In this document: in pieces, positions 7,856 to 17,263 of the stretch
How positions within the stretch are numbered: position 1 is the first letter of the stretch
How the letters are laid out: the number at the start of each line of letters is the position of its first letter
DNA from: JBFLYC01 sp040756735
Lineage (GTDB): Bacteria > Bacillota > DSM-16504 > Desulfitibacterales > Desulfitibacteraceae
Direction: 5' to 3'
DNA: 64,000 bases
Assembly (NCBI GenBank): GCA_040756735.1
Contig: JBFLYC010000019.1
Span: 1-64,000 of the forward strand
Program-made: the position numbers and the translations under genes
The notes under the pieces: generated by a model
Told to the model about the DNA's origin: nothing
The model's input: only the letters and a program-made list of their open reading frames with translations
Databases searched by the model: none

Positions 7856-7906
7856 ACCCTCCAGAACATAATACTAATTACCTGAATTTAGTATTATCAG
7901 GAGGGT
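7856..7906 (-). promoter_or_regulatory. Long hairpin containing the SpoIID-like ribosome site (terminator/attenuator)
   Basis: Two matched arms, ACCCTCC with GGAGGGT and ATAATACTAA with TTAGTATTAT, enclose a 10-base loop. In minus-strand reading the 3' arm ends GGAGGGTTTTTC and then ATG. The same bases are therefore the Shine-Dalgarno of the SpoIID-like gene and the base of a terminator-like stem after rqcP. It could limit read-through, occlude translation, or both. Confidence 0.6.
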
Positions 7907-7929
7907 CTAACTTTATTTATGGTATATTT

Positions 7930-8172
7930 TTACTTTATCTCCTCATACATCTGCCTGGCGGCTTCTACAGAAGCTGAATCGGGTGTTTCCAGTACGCGAA
8001 CCTTCAGTATGCGGTGGCCGAAGTCCAGGCTTAATTCATCACCTGACTTTATCTCGGTGCCGGCCTTGGCAGGACGTCCGTTAATACTTACCTTACCTCC
8101 ATCACAGACCTCTTTAGCCAGGGTTCGCCTTTTAATGATTCTTGATACCTTTAAAAATTTGTCCAGCCTCAA
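7930..8172 (-). CDS. rqcP: RqcP, S4-domain ribosome quality-control factor (YabO)
   Basis: An 80-residue protein made almost wholly of one S4 RNA-binding domain: MRLDKFLKVSRIIKRRTLAKE, then VSINGRPAK. Bacillus RqcP binds stalled 50S-peptidyl-tRNA with RqcH and supports alanine tailing. The length and the location beside hup match yabO loci. A ribosome site AAGGAGGAT precedes the ATG. A terminator separates it from hup. Confidence 0.88.
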   Translation of the reverse strand: MRLDKFLKVSRIIKRRTLAKEVCDGGKVSINGRPAKAGTEIKSGDELSLDFGHRILKVRVLETPDSASVEAARQMYEEIK

Positions 8173-8189
8173 AATTATCCTCCTTAGTA

Positions 8190-8218
8190 AAAAATCAGGC
8201 TTTTTAGGCCTGATTTTT
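8190..8218 (-). terminator. Intrinsic terminator after hup
   Basis: Stem AAAAATCAGGC / GCCTGATTTTT with a short loop and T-run in the minus direction, between hup and rqcP. Confidence 0.85.
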
Positions 8219-8224
8219 GGTGCA

Positions 8225-8500
8225 CTAGCCAGTAACTTTTTCTCTTAAAGCTTTACCGGGCTTGAATGCAGGAACCTTTGTAGCAGGAATTTTAATTTCA
8301 TCACCTGTTTTCGGGTTTCTGCCTGTTCGTGCAGCACGATCTCTTACCTCAAAAGTGCCAAAACCAACTAATTGAACCTTATCCCCGCCTGCTAATGCTT
8401 CCTCAACTGCTGCAAAGGTTGCATTAACTGCCTTTTCAGCGTCTTTTTTAGTAACTTCAGCTTTTTCTGCCACTTTGGCAACTAACTCCATTTTATTCAA
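8225..8500 (-). CDS. hup: DNA-binding protein HU
   Basis: A 91-residue HU/IHF-family histone-like protein. It has MNKMELVAKVAEKA at the N-terminus, GFGTFEVRDRAARTGRNP in the beta-arm and ATKVPAFKPGKALRE at the C-terminus. It bends and compacts DNA as a dimer. The start is TTG at 8500: the ribosome site AGGAGGG (8507-8513) sits 6 bases before it, and this start restores the conserved MNK N-terminus. Monocistronic, closed by the terminator downstream. Confidence 0.95.
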   Translation of the reverse strand: MNKMELVAKVAEKAEVTKKDAEKAVNATFAAVEEALAGGDKVQLVGFGTFEVRDRAARTGRNPKTGDEIKIPATKVPAFKPGKALREKVTG

Positions 8501-8602
8501 TATTAATCCCTCCTATTTTGGATATATATGTAGATAAGTCTATTATGCATATTCGAGAAATCCCAGAGATATCCTGCTTTTCCTGCAAAAAATTCCAAAT
8601 TT

Positions 8603-10069
8603 CTAGTATTTTTTTTTTGCTTCTTCCCAAAGGATATCCATATTTTGCAAATTTAATTCTCCCCATTGCAAATTTTTCTCTTTAATTTGCTCTTCCACGT
8701 ACAAAAATCTCTTGATAAATTTATTATTTGCCTTTTGCAGGGACTCTTCTGGATCAATATTTAAAAATCGACAAACATTGACAAGGGCAAATAAGAGGTC
8801 CCCCATCTCTTCAGATATTTTGTCGTTTTGTCTCGATTGGCATGCCTTCTTAAGTTCATCTATTTCTTCTTGAACCTTTTCCCAGGGGCCTGTAATATCA
8901 GGCCAATCAAAACCTACCCTGGCTGCTTTTTTTTGGAGTTTTTCTGCTCTTGATAGGGCAGGAAATACCTTAAGTACACCGTCTAGGACACTCTTATTAT
9001 TTTTTTCCTCCGCCTTAATTTTTTCCCAAGTCAGCTCCACTTCACCGGAAGTCTTTAAATACATGGAACCAAATACATGGGGATGTCTGCGAAGCAGTTT
9101 ACTGGAAATTTCATGGATCACATCATAAACGTCAAAAACTCCTTTCTCACTGGCCAGTTGGGCATGGAATACTACCTGTAGTAGTAAGTCTCCCAATTCT
9201 TCTAACAGTTTATGCATATTTTCTTCATCTATAGCTTCTAATACCTCATATGTTTCTTCCAGTAAAAATTTTTTAAGAGATTGGTGGGTTTGCTTTCTGT
9301 CCCAGGGACATCCTGTTGGACTGCGCAGCTTATCCATAATTCCCAAAAAATCTTCAAAGGAATATTTAGAAGCAATACTCTCTGCCTCTGCTTCTGGGGG
9401 CTGTACATAAACACTAGTCATATGATCAATCCACCCCAGCCTGTCCAACTCATGCAGGGGTATCAACTCAATACGCTGTATTGCAGGTATGCCAGCTCCC
9501 TTAACCACTGTAACCTGATGGTCATCCTTAAAAACATCCATCAATGTAAGCTTAAGGTCTGAAGCTGCCATTTTGCTGTATACCTGTGTAAACAATAAAG
9601 CCTGTCCAGATGTCAAAATCCTCTCATCAAATTTCAATGCATCGGCAATAATCAATCCATCACAAGGATCAATCTGCAAAGCTGCATAAACAGCTTCCAA
9701 ACAGCTTGGAGCCGGTAGAATTTCCACAGGAATATTCTTCCCGGCAGCCTGTACAAGCAGCATTTTAACTGAGGATTCAGCAACCATGGGATGTCCAGGA
9801 ACAGCATAGACAATAGTTTCTTTGGTTGTTTGAACACTGTCTATAAGAGTGTCGACAATACTATGATATACCTCTTCAAAGGTCTCATGGGTTTGATAGA
9901 ATTCATCAAAGGAATGGAATTTGACACCAAGGTTCTCAAGCTGCTTCACAACGGGGTGTTTTGCAGTCCTAACAAATACATGATAATTTCCCTTAAGAAG
10001 CTGTAAATTTTTTGAGGGCAGCATCTCCAGCTCACCAGGGCCTAAACCCATTACCAGTATCTTCAACAT
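8603..10069 (-). CDS. mazG: MazG-family nucleotide pyrophosphohydrolase with tetrapyrrole methylase-like domain (YabN)
   Basis: A 488-residue two-part protein. Residues 1-220 form a tetrapyrrole (corrin/porphyrin) methylase-like domain, with GLGPGELEMLP near the start and YAVPGHPMVAESS near 115. Residues 235-488 hold tandem MazG domains: LRSPTGCPWDRKQTH, then the metal-binding EEtYEVLEAID and LEELGDLLLQVVFH, and later SEEMGDLLFALVN. MazG hydrolyses aberrant or excess NTPs. The architecture equals Bacillus YabN. The start codon shares one base with the spoVB stop (TAATG), indicating translational coupling. Confidence 0.93.
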   Translation of the reverse strand: MLKILVMGLGPGELEMLPSKNLQLLKGNYHVFVRTAKHPVVKQLENLGVKFHSFDEFYQTHETFEEVYHSIVDTLIDSVQTTKETIVYAVPGHPMVAESSVKMLLVQAAGKNIPVEILPAPSCLEAVYAALQIDPCDGLIIADALKFDERILTSGQALLFTQVYSKMAASDLKLTLMDVFKDDHQVTVVKGAGIPAIQRIELIPLHELDRLGWIDHMTSVYVQPPEAEAESIASKYSFEDFLGIMDKLRSPTGCPWDRKQTHQSLKKFLLEETYEVLEAIDEENMHKLLEELGDLLLQVVFHAQLASEKGVFDVYDVIHEISSKLLRRHPHVFGSMYLKTSGEVELTWEKIKAEEKNNKSVLDGVLKVFPALSRAEKLQKKAARVGFDWPDITGPWEKVQEEIDELKKACQSRQNDKISEEMGDLLFALVNVCRFLNIDPEESLQKANNKFIKRFLYVEEQIKEKNLQWGELNLQNMDILWEEAKKKY

Positions 10070-11664
10070 TATCGCCTCACAATCTTAAACTTTTGCAGTA
10101 GTTTGGAAAATTTTGCACCAACCCCTGGTATTAATTCTAAATCTTTAACCTTAATTCCTCCTAGCAATAGTATAACCAGTAAATAACTTAATCCTCCTAC
10201 AGCAATTGAGAGTAACACTGCTGCACTATTGCCAAAAGAATTGACAACTGCATAATAAACACGGATCACTAAAAAAGACATAACTGCAGTTCCAATCATA
10301 GGGGTAAATATGGATTTGTACCAGGACAGACTGAAACCCATATGCTTTTTAACATCTCTGTAGTTTAGCAGGAGAGCTACGGTAAAACCCACAAGTGTTG
10401 CTATTCCAGCCCCTTTAATACCCAAAGAAGGCAGACCAACCAAATAATAGTTCAGAGTTCCTTTAAGCATAACTCCAATTAACAGGTTTTTGACAGGCAG
10501 ATAGGTTTTCCCTGTTCCTTGCAGGGCGCCGCTTGTTGCCTGGTATAAACCCAAAAGCAAAGTGGTAGGAGCAAGCACAGCTATACTTAAACCTACTTCG
10601 GGTATACCATATAAAAACCTGGCAATGGGAGTAGATAAAAGCCAAAGCCCTACTGCAGATGGCAAGCAAAGCAGTACAGTTACCCAGATGGCCGCATCTA
10701 TAAGCGACTTTACCTGGGCAGGACGTTTTTTAGCCATTGCTTCAGAAATGGCAGGCACCAGGCTAACAGCTAAAGAGATGGTGACTATTGTAGGAAGGTT
10801 AATCAAGGTATTAGCCATCCCTGAAAACTGCCCAAAAAGCTCGGTAGCCCTTGCCATTGAATGACCTGCAGCTTGGAGCCTTAAAGGAACTATGGTTGCG
10901 TCAATTACCTGCATGATGGGCATGACCAGTCCTCCAAGAGAAAGTGGAACAGCAATGATAATAATGCGTCCTAGGAGACTGGCAAAAGGCTCTCCTTTGG
11001 AAGATGCCCTGTCAGCTTTTCCTCTGCCCCGCCAGCTAAAGAGCATATAAAATATCAATAATACTATCAGTGAAGCCACACTTCCGGTTACAGCTCCAAA
11101 TGTTGCACCTGCAGCAGCAAATTCCACTCCATAGGATAAAAGAAAATAAGCCATGACCAGCACAGTTAGAACCCGAAATAATTGTTCAAATACCTGGGAA
11201 ATTGCTGTGGGAACCATTGTTTGATTACCTTGGAAGTATCCTCTAAAAGCCGAGGAAACTGCCGTGATAAATATAGCCGGGCATATTGCAATTAAGGGGT
11301 AAAATGCTCTTTCATCATACAAGACATGACTAGCAAGCCAGTAGGAGTTAAAGAATAACAGCAGCGTGAAGGCCAGACCAACCAAAGCAAGCATCACCAG
11401 GGAAACGAGAAAAACCCGCCTGGCCCCCCTAAAATCCCCCAGGGCTTCCTTCTCTGAGACAAGGAGTGATATGGCCACTGGTATGCCTGCAGTAGAAAGG
11501 GCCAGAATCATTGTATAAACAGGGTAAGCCATCTGGTAAAGCCCCATTCCTTCTCCTCCAATTAAGCGAGCTAAAGGGATCCGGTAAACAGCCCCCATAA
11601 GTTTTATCAGCACACCCGCAAAGGATAGTATAAAAGCCCCCTTAAGAAAATTCCTGCCCGTCAT
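10069..11664 (-). CDS. spoVB: SpoVB, MOP-superfamily flippase for spore cortex
   Basis: A 531-residue membrane protein with about 14 hydrophobic segments. The N-terminus is a typical MurJ/SpoVB start (FLKGAFILSFAGVLIKLMGA, then YRIPLARLIGGEGMGLYQMA). Members move lipid-linked sugar precursors and SpoVB is required for cortex synthesis. Synteny supports the name: spoVT lies upstream and mazG/yabN downstream, as in Bacillus yabM-yabN. Paralogues such as YtgP share the fold, so position decides the call. Confidence 0.88.
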   Translation of the reverse strand: MTGRNFLKGAFILSFAGVLIKLMGAVYRIPLARLIGGEGMGLYQMAYPVYTMILALSTAGIPVAISLLVSEKEALGDFRGARRVFLVSLVMLALVGLAFTLLLFFNSYWLASHVLYDERAFYPLIAICPAIFITAVSSAFRGYFQGNQTMVPTAISQVFEQLFRVLTVLVMAYFLLSYGVEFAAAGATFGAVTGSVASLIVLLIFYMLFSWRGRGKADRASSKGEPFASLLGRIIIIAVPLSLGGLVMPIMQVIDATIVPLRLQAAGHSMARATELFGQFSGMANTLINLPTIVTISLAVSLVPAISEAMAKKRPAQVKSLIDAAIWVTVLLCLPSAVGLWLLSTPIARFLYGIPEVGLSIAVLAPTTLLLGLYQATSGALQGTGKTYLPVKNLLIGVMLKGTLNYYLVGLPSLGIKGAGIATLVGFTVALLLNYRDVKKHMGFSLSWYKSIFTPMIGTAVMSFLVIRVYYAVVNSFGNSAAVLLSIAVGGLSYLLVILLLGGIKVKDLELIPGVGAKFSKLLQKFKIVRR

Positions 11665-11727
11665 CCCTACCGCCTCACCTCTTTTAGCTCTTTCTATATC
11701 TTATAACAGGTTGACAAGATATAGAAA

Positions 11728-11755
11728 TAAAAAAGTGGCCTAAAGCCACTATTTT
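11728..11755 (-). terminator. Intrinsic terminator after spoVT
   Basis: Minus-strand AGTGGC-tttag-GCCACT followed by a T6 run, between spoVT and spoVB. It would limit spoVT read-through. Confidence 0.8.
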
Positions 11756-11781
11756 ATGATATTACTTGTTCTATTCGTTTT

Positions 11782-12345
11782 TTATTGTTCCATTTGTTTA
11801 GCCAGAAAACCGGCAGCTGTTTCAGCCAACTTTAGCTCCATATCACCCATTTTTACATTAGGTTCCTTTGAGCAAAGGATTACTGCACCAATAGGGTCTC
11901 CTTCTGCAATGATAGGGGCTATCACCTCCGAGGTAAATTTACAATCTTCCTGGTCTTCAATAATAGCACATTCTTTGCAGAGGTTATGTTTACCCGGTTC
12001 ATTGATTAGCACAGTTTTTCTTTCTTCCATCACCTTTTCCACTGCAGGACCAATAGGTTTGTTTAGAAATTCTTTCTTAGGAGCTCCTGAAACGGCTATT
12101 ATATTATCTCTATCAGCAATACACGCAATGTGGCCTATTGCTTCATAGAGTGAATCTGCATATTCTTTGGCGAAATCTCCTAATTCACCTATGGGAGAGT
12201 ATTTTTTTAATATGACTTCGCCTTCGCGATCCACAAAAATTTCCAGCGGATCACCTTCGCGAATTCTTAAGGTTCTGCGTATTTCCTTGGGTATAACTAC
12301 TCTGCCTAAGTCGTCAATACGCCTTACAATTCCTGTTGCCTTCAT
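11782..12345 (-). CDS. spoVT: SpoVT, stage V sporulation regulator
   Basis: A 187-residue regulator. The N-terminal AbrB-type swapped-hairpin domain (MKATGIVRRIDDLGRVVIPK, then EIRRTLRIREGDPLEIF) is followed by a GAF domain (about 60-187) with ECAIIEDQEDC. SpoVT modulates sigma-G genes in the forespore. The start has a GGGAGGAAT ribosome site. It is preceded by a sigma-G-like promoter and followed by its own terminator. Confidence 0.95.
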   Translation of the reverse strand: MKATGIVRRIDDLGRVVIPKEIRRTLRIREGDPLEIFVDREGEVILKKYSPIGELGDFAKEYADSLYEAIGHIACIADRDNIIAVSGAPKKEFLNKPIGPAVEKVMEERKTVLINEPGKHNLCKECAIIEDQEDCKFTSEVIAPIIAEGDPIGAVILCSKEPNVKMGDMELKLAETAAGFLAKQMEQ

Positions 12346-12397
12346 AATTATTCCTCCCTTCTTTTCTTATGTAAGCCTATAGGGCGGTTTCTATTCT

Positions 12398-12428
12398 TAG
12401 TATATATCCGAATCCTATCATTTATTCT
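12398..12428 (-). promoter_or_regulatory. spoVT: Sigma-G-like promoter candidate for spoVT
   Basis: Minus-strand AGAATA (12423-12428), an 18-base spacer and TATACTA (12398-12404) resemble the forespore sigma-G pattern (TGAATA, then CATACTA). Each element has one or two mismatches. Bacillus spoVT is sigma-G dependent, which makes it plausible. Confidence 0.35.
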
Positions 12429-12525
12429 TTTTTTTCCAGCAACCTACTTAAGTTACTTAATAGATTTATATTCGTTTTGCTTGCAAGGCATCACCTCTTT
12501 AATCTTTAAAATTATTAACAAATAC

Positions 12526-12539
12526 TAAACTGCAGTTTA
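12526..12539. other. Perfect 14-bp palindrome TAAACTGCAGTTTA
   Basis: It lies in the 298-bp gap between prsA and spoVT. That gap otherwise holds only the spoVT promoter candidate and the prsA terminator. It could be a regulator site, but nothing identifies the binder. Confidence 0.4.
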
Positions 12540-12611
12540 ATCAAACAAAGTTTAACATCTTTGTGTTTTTATGTTTCCCCTTGTCAAAAATACTATTCAA
12601 GGATTTATGTG

Positions 12612-12636
12612 CAAAAAAAGGAGCTTATATGCTCCC
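12612..12636 (-). terminator. Intrinsic terminator after prsA
   Basis: Minus-strand GGAGC-atataa-GCTCC followed by a T7 run, eight bases past the prsA stop. Confidence 0.75.
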
Positions 12637-12643
12637 TATGCAA

Positions 12644-13636
12644 TTAGTTTTGTTTTGTCTCTGCTTCTATGAGATTGTTGGTAATCTCAGCTTCTTCGAA
12701 AAGTTTGCCATAATAAATATCAAACAGCCTATTACGTTCCTGGTTTAATAATATCTGCTCAATGTCATCTTTTACACTGTCAAAGGTATCTTTTTTATCA
12801 ACAGCTTGGATGATATGGTATCCGAACATGGTCTCAACAGGTTTTGAACTGTATTCTCCTACCTTTAACTCATATGCCCCCTGCACAAATTCTGTTACTA
12901 GATATATATCATCTTCTGTAAAGTAATAGTCAATTAAGCCTCCTTCAACAGCTGAGACAGGATCTTGACTGTACTCTTTGGCCAGCTCTTCAAAATCAGC
13001 GCCTGAATTTAGCTTGGCAATCAGTTCTTCTGCTTGCTTTTTGGCTTCAGCCCTTTCTTCATCTGTAGCTTCATCTTCCCTGGCCTCAAAGAGAATGTGG
13101 CGGACTTTCATTGTTGTAAGATTTGCCTTGTTAGTCTCATAATACTCCTTGATCTTTTGGTCTTCAACCCTCGCATCTCTGGTTACATGGTCAAAGAGCG
13201 CTTCTATTAACAGCTGTTCTTCAATCATTTCTCTGACATCTTTTTCTGTCAAGAAGCTTTCCTTTAAAGCATTCTTATAACCTTCTTCTCCCATGGCTGC
13301 TTTCAGTTCGGCAAGTTCTTCATCTACCTTTTTCTTGTCAACGCTTATTCCTTCAGCCTTTGCCCCTTGAGCCAAGAGCGTAAACTCAATCATATCGCTA
13401 AGGAGTTGTTTACGAAAATCATTCTTTCTCTCTTCACCATCTGCGCCTTCAAAGTTATAGCCCTGGGCTTCAGCAGCTTTAATGAATTTGTCAAGCTTGT
13501 CCTCTAACACATCAGCTCTAATTTCTTCTCCATTTACTATGGCTACAACCTCAGCCTTTTTTGCACATGCACCAAGAGCAAGGGCAGCACCCAGCAAAAC
13601 TATCAATATAATTAACCTAACCCTATTACCTCTCAA
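12644..13636 (-). CDS. prsA: PrsA-like foldase lipoprotein (parvulin PPIase, SurA N-terminal domain)
   Basis: About 330 residues. The signal peptide ends in a lipobox (ALALGAC). A SurA-N type chaperone region (about 30-160) is rich in charged helices. It is followed by a parvulin domain (about 180-275: KVRHILFEAREDE, ADFEELAKEYSQDP, GGLIDYY, FGYHIIQ). It folds exported proteins outside the membrane. The longest frame starts at GTG 13645, but TTG 13636 has the better-spaced ribosome site (GAAGGTGA). It lies between mfd and spoVT, as in other Peptococcaceae-type genomes, and has its own terminator. Confidence 0.88.
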   Translation of the reverse strand: MRGNRVRLIILIVLLGAALALGACAKKAEVVAIVNGEEIRADVLEDKLDKFIKAAEAQGYNFEGADGEERKNDFRKQLLSDMIEFTLLAQGAKAEGISVDKKKVDEELAELKAAMGEEGYKNALKESFLTEKDVREMIEEQLLIEALFDHVTRDARVEDQKIKEYYETNKANLTTMKVRHILFEAREDEATDEERAEAKKQAEELIAKLNSGADFEELAKEYSQDPVSAVEGGLIDYYFTEDDIYLVTEFVQGAYELKVGEYSSKPVETMFGYHIIQAVDKKDTFDSVKDDIEQILLNQERNRLFDIYYGKLFEEAEITNNLIEAETKQN

Positions 13637-13682
13637 GCAAGTCACCTTCTCTCTATAAGTTGGGACATTCTATGTCATTATA

Positions 13683-16600
13683 TCAGTGTTGTCCCTGTAC
13701 TTCAAGAGAAGATAGTCTTTGAAAAATATTTTCCAACAAATCCAAGATTTCTTCCTGGTTCAATTTTGTTACCCGGACTTTGATCACCAGACCGTTGGCC
13801 ACTGAGAAGGATAACCTTCTGTCCATTCCCCTGGCAAGATCAAGGAGTTTTTCACCTTTAATAATAAAGTCAGGCCTAAATATAATATCAATTTCCTGGC
13901 CAAGGTGTTTAATCTTTATCACATTAAATTGTTTTGCCATAACTTTGATCCTAGTTAGTTTCAGCAGATTCATGGTAGCAACAGGCATAGCGCCAAACCT
14001 GTCAATGAGGCTTTCCTCAATACTTGCAACCTCCTCAACAGTTTCGCAAGCTCCTAGTTCCTGGTATATATCCATGATTTGACTGCTATCCGGAACATAT
14101 TTATTGCTGATAAAAGCAGATACGTGAACTTCTATATCCATGGTTTCTTCCTCTCTTTTTGCAGGAACTGCACCCTTAAGCTGTTTTACAGAATCCTCAA
14201 GAAGTTTACAGTAAAGGTCAAAACCAATGGCCAGCATATGCCCATGCTGTTCTGGTCCTAGAATGTTGCCCGCCCCTCTTAATTCCAAATCTCTTTTAGC
14301 AATTTTAAAACCAGAACCAAATTCGGTGAACTCCCTGATAGCTGCCAACCGCTTTTCCGCCTGCTGGTTTAATACCTTGTTCTTCCTATAGGTAAAATAA
14401 GCATAAGCTATCCTGTTTGTACGGCCTACCCTTCCCCTAATTTGATAAAGTTGGGATAATCCTAGTTTATCGGCCTCATCTACTATTAAAGTGTTGACAT
14501 TGGGAATGTCCAGACCATTTTCAACAATGGTCGTGCACAAGAGAATCTGGTATTCCCCATCAATGAATCTAAGCATAACCCTTTCAAGTTCATCTTCTCG
14601 CATTTTTCCGTGAGCCACGCCAATGGAAGCATCAGGGAAAATCCTCTGCAGCTGCAGTTTTACCCTGTCAATATCTTCTACCCTGTTGTGTAAGAAATAG
14701 ACCTGACCTCCCCTATCAAGCTCCTTGCGTACAGCCTCTTTAATCAAATTCTCGCTGTACTCTATGACATAAGTTTGTACAGGATACCTGTCCTCAGGGG
14801 GGGTTTCAATGACACTCATATCTCTAACGCCTGCCATGGCCATGTGCAGGGTCCTGGGAATGGGAGTTGCCGTTAAAGTCAGTACATCTACATTGCGGCT
14901 GATCTGTTTGATTTTTTCTTTATGAGCAACACCAAAACGCTGTTCTTCATCCACAATTAGCAGACCAAGATCCTTAAAACTTACATCCTTTGACAAAAGC
15001 CTATGAGTGCCTATAACAATATCAACGGTACCTTTTTTAAGAGCATCTACAATTACTTTTTGCTCCCTGGATGTCCTAAAACGGCTTAGCATATCAATCC
15101 TTACCGGAAAATCTTCAAATCTTTCGGTAAAAGTCTTGTAATGCTGCTGGGCAAGAACGGTTGTCGGCACTAAAACAACAACTTGCTTGGAATCCTGAAC
15201 AGCTTTAAAGGCTGCCCTTAAAGCCACTTCTGTCTTACCATAACCCACATCACCGCACAGGAGTCTGTCCATGGGTTTGGGCTTTATCATATCACTTTTT
15301 ACTTCCTCAATGGCCCTTGCCTGATCAGGGGTTTCCACATAAGGAAATGTCTCTTCAAATAAAGCCTGCATGGCATCATCGGGCACAAAGGCATGCCCTG
15401 GTACTGTTTCTCTTGCGGCGTACAATTCAAGTAGTTGTTTGGCCATATCTTGAACTGATTCTTTAACCCTGGCTTTAACTTTCTGCCACTCAGAACCACC
15501 AAGTTTATTCAATTTGGGCTTATGTCCTTCAGCCCCTACATACTTTTGAATCAACTTTACCTGGTCTGTCGTAACATAAAGACGATCTTGACCATGATAT
15601 TGAATATTCAGATAATCCCTGCTCACCCCGCCTACACTGAGCTGCTCTAGACCAATGTATCTCCCTATGCCATGATGCACATGGACTACATAGTCACCAG
15701 GTTTTAATTCTCCGTGGTGGGTTATGTGGGTACCATTTTTAAAATTCCGTAAAACTTTAGTGTGCTTTTTTCTGCCAAATATCTCTTCCTCGGAAATCAC
15801 AGCCAATTTAAGATTGGGTATTTCAAAGCCGCTCGAAAAGTTGCCGAGGATTATAAAAGCTCTACCTAATAGCTCTTCAGGATTAAAAATGTCCTTAATA
15901 ACCGGTAGTTCTACGTTTTCTTCCCAAAAGTATTCTCTCAACCTCTTGGCCCTTTCAAGAGAAGAAACAGTTAAAGCTACAGTATAACCTCTTTTTTTCC
16001 ATGCATTTAACTCATCCTTGAGAATACCCATCTTGCCATGAAACAAGGGTACACTTTTACCGCTGAAACTTAATATATTTATTAGTTTTGCCCCTGGTAT
16101 TTCTCGAGGGAGAGATGATAAATATAATACCTTCTTGTCTGCTATTAACTCTCTGGTTTGCAGATGAGTATAGTCTATATCTATAAATTCCGGTATAGCC
16201 TTTCCCATGTCCAAAAGTTCGGTTAAGTTAGCTGCCTTCTCCTCTTCCTTTTTCAGTAAAACTTCAAAGACACGTAGTGGCTCGCTCACTACTATCATGG
16301 GCACACTGCAAAAATAATCAATTATGCTGTCTTGCTTATCATATAAAAAAGGCTGAAGCTTTTCCAGGTCATCCATCCACAAGCCGTCTTGCAAATACCC
16401 AAGCCATTCACCTAACTGGTCCTTTAGCTTCCTGGCTGAACTGCGTTTTCCCTTAGAAGCCAGTTTTTCTACATAGTCATCGCCAAAAAGTCTAAGTTTA
16501 TGAACCGCTAAATCCCTATTAGAAGCATTAATTAAAATCTCTCTGGCAGGGGAAACCACAAACCCGGCTGTGTTCCCCCTTGACCTTTGTGTTACAGGAT

Positions 16601-17234
16601 CAAAATATCGTATGGCTTCAACTTCATCATCAAAAAATTCTATTCTTAAAGGACTAGATATACCCGGGGTAAATATGTCAAGGATATCACCACGAACACT
16701 AAATTGCCCTGGGCCTTCGACTAAATCAACCCTTTCATAACCCAGGAAGGCTAACTTCTCGATTAGCTCTTCATGTTGATACTCTGCACCTTGATTTATC
16801 TGCAAGTGGGCATTTATAAACACATCTTTAGGCAAAAGCTTCTGCATTAGGGTTTCAGCAGTAATTACCAGGCGCTTTAAGCTGCCTCTAGTCAGTTTGG
16901 TTAATACTTTAATTCTTTCTTGAGTAAGTTCATAACTTTTGGCATAAACCTCATGAAACATGGTTTCCCTGGGAGGGAGAAAATCTACCTGCTTTTCATC
17001 AAAAAAGTTAAGCAGGTTAACCACCATGTTTTTCGCATCTGCTATATTTTCGGTTATTATGAGCATGGGCTGTCTGACTTCTTGAGCTGTGGCTGCCAGC
17101 CAATAACTTTTTTGACTTTCAGTAAGACCGTGGACAAACTGTTCCGCCGAACCACCCTTGTAAATCTCAATATATGATTGGAAGTCCTTTTGATCCCTTA
17201 AAATTTTGCTTAAATCCTTTAAACGCAAAGGCAT
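13683..17234 (-). CDS. mfd: Transcription-repair coupling factor Mfd
   Basis: About 1183 residues, full family length. An N-terminal UvrB-like region binds UvrA. The RNA polymerase-interaction domain (about 515-580) has LKPGDYVVHVHHGIGRYIGL. The translocase has Walker A LCGDVGYGKTEVALRAA, Walker B IVDEEQRFGV, motif III TATPIPRTLHMAM and motif VI QIRGRVGR. The C-terminal TRCF domain follows. Mfd removes stalled RNA polymerase and recruits UvrA. Start ATG 17234 is close to AGGGTG; a GTG one codon earlier is possible. Part of the pth-mfd-prsA block. Confidence 0.97.
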   Translation of the reverse strand: MPLRLKDLSKILRDQKDFQSYIEIYKGGSAEQFVHGLTESQKSYWLAATAQEVRQPMLIITENIADAKNMVVNLLNFFDEKQVDFLPPRETMFHEVYAKSYELTQERIKVLTKLTRGSLKRLVITAETLMQKLLPKDVFINAHLQINQGAEYQHEELIEKLAFLGYERVDLVEGPGQFSVRGDILDIFTPGISSPLRIEFFDDEVEAIRYFDPVTQRSRGNTAGFVVSPAREILINASNRDLAVHKLRLFGDDYVEKLASKGKRSSARKLKDQLGEWLGYLQDGLWMDDLEKLQPFLYDKQDSIIDYFCSVPMIVVSEPLRVFEVLLKKEEEKAANLTELLDMGKAIPEFIDIDYTHLQTRELIADKKVLYLSSLPREIPGAKLINILSFSGKSVPLFHGKMGILKDELNAWKKRGYTVALTVSSLERAKRLREYFWEENVELPVIKDIFNPEELLGRAFIILGNFSSGFEIPNLKLAVISEEEIFGRKKHTKVLRNFKNGTHITHHGELKPGDYVVHVHHGIGRYIGLEQLSVGGVSRDYLNIQYHGQDRLYVTTDQVKLIQKYVGAEGHKPKLNKLGGSEWQKVKARVKESVQDMAKQLLELYAARETVPGHAFVPDDAMQALFEETFPYVETPDQARAIEEVKSDMIKPKPMDRLLCGDVGYGKTEVALRAAFKAVQDSKQVVVLVPTTVLAQQHYKTFTERFEDFPVRIDMLSRFRTSREQKVIVDALKKGTVDIVIGTHRLLSKDVSFKDLGLLIVDEEQRFGVAHKEKIKQISRNVDVLTLTATPIPRTLHMAMAGVRDMSVIETPPEDRYPVQTYVIEYSENLIKEAVRKELDRGGQVYFLHNRVEDIDRVKLQLQRIFPDASIGVAHGKMREDELERVMLRFIDGEYQILLCTTIVENGLDIPNVNTLIVDEADKLGLSQLYQIRGRVGRTNRIAYAYFTYRKNKVLNQQAEKRLAAIREFTEFGSGFKIAKRDLELRGAGNILGPEQHGHMLAIGFDLYCKLLEDSVKQLKGAVPAKREEETMDIEVHVSAFISNKYVPDSSQIMDIYQELGACETVEEVASIEESLIDRFGAMPVATMNLLKLTRIKVMAKQFNVIKIKHLGQEIDIIFRPDFIIKGEKLLDLARGMDRRLSFSVANGLVIKVRVTKLNQEEILDLLENIFQRLSSLEVQGQH

Positions 17235-17263
17235 CACCCTAAGTCATATTATTTTAGCTGTTA

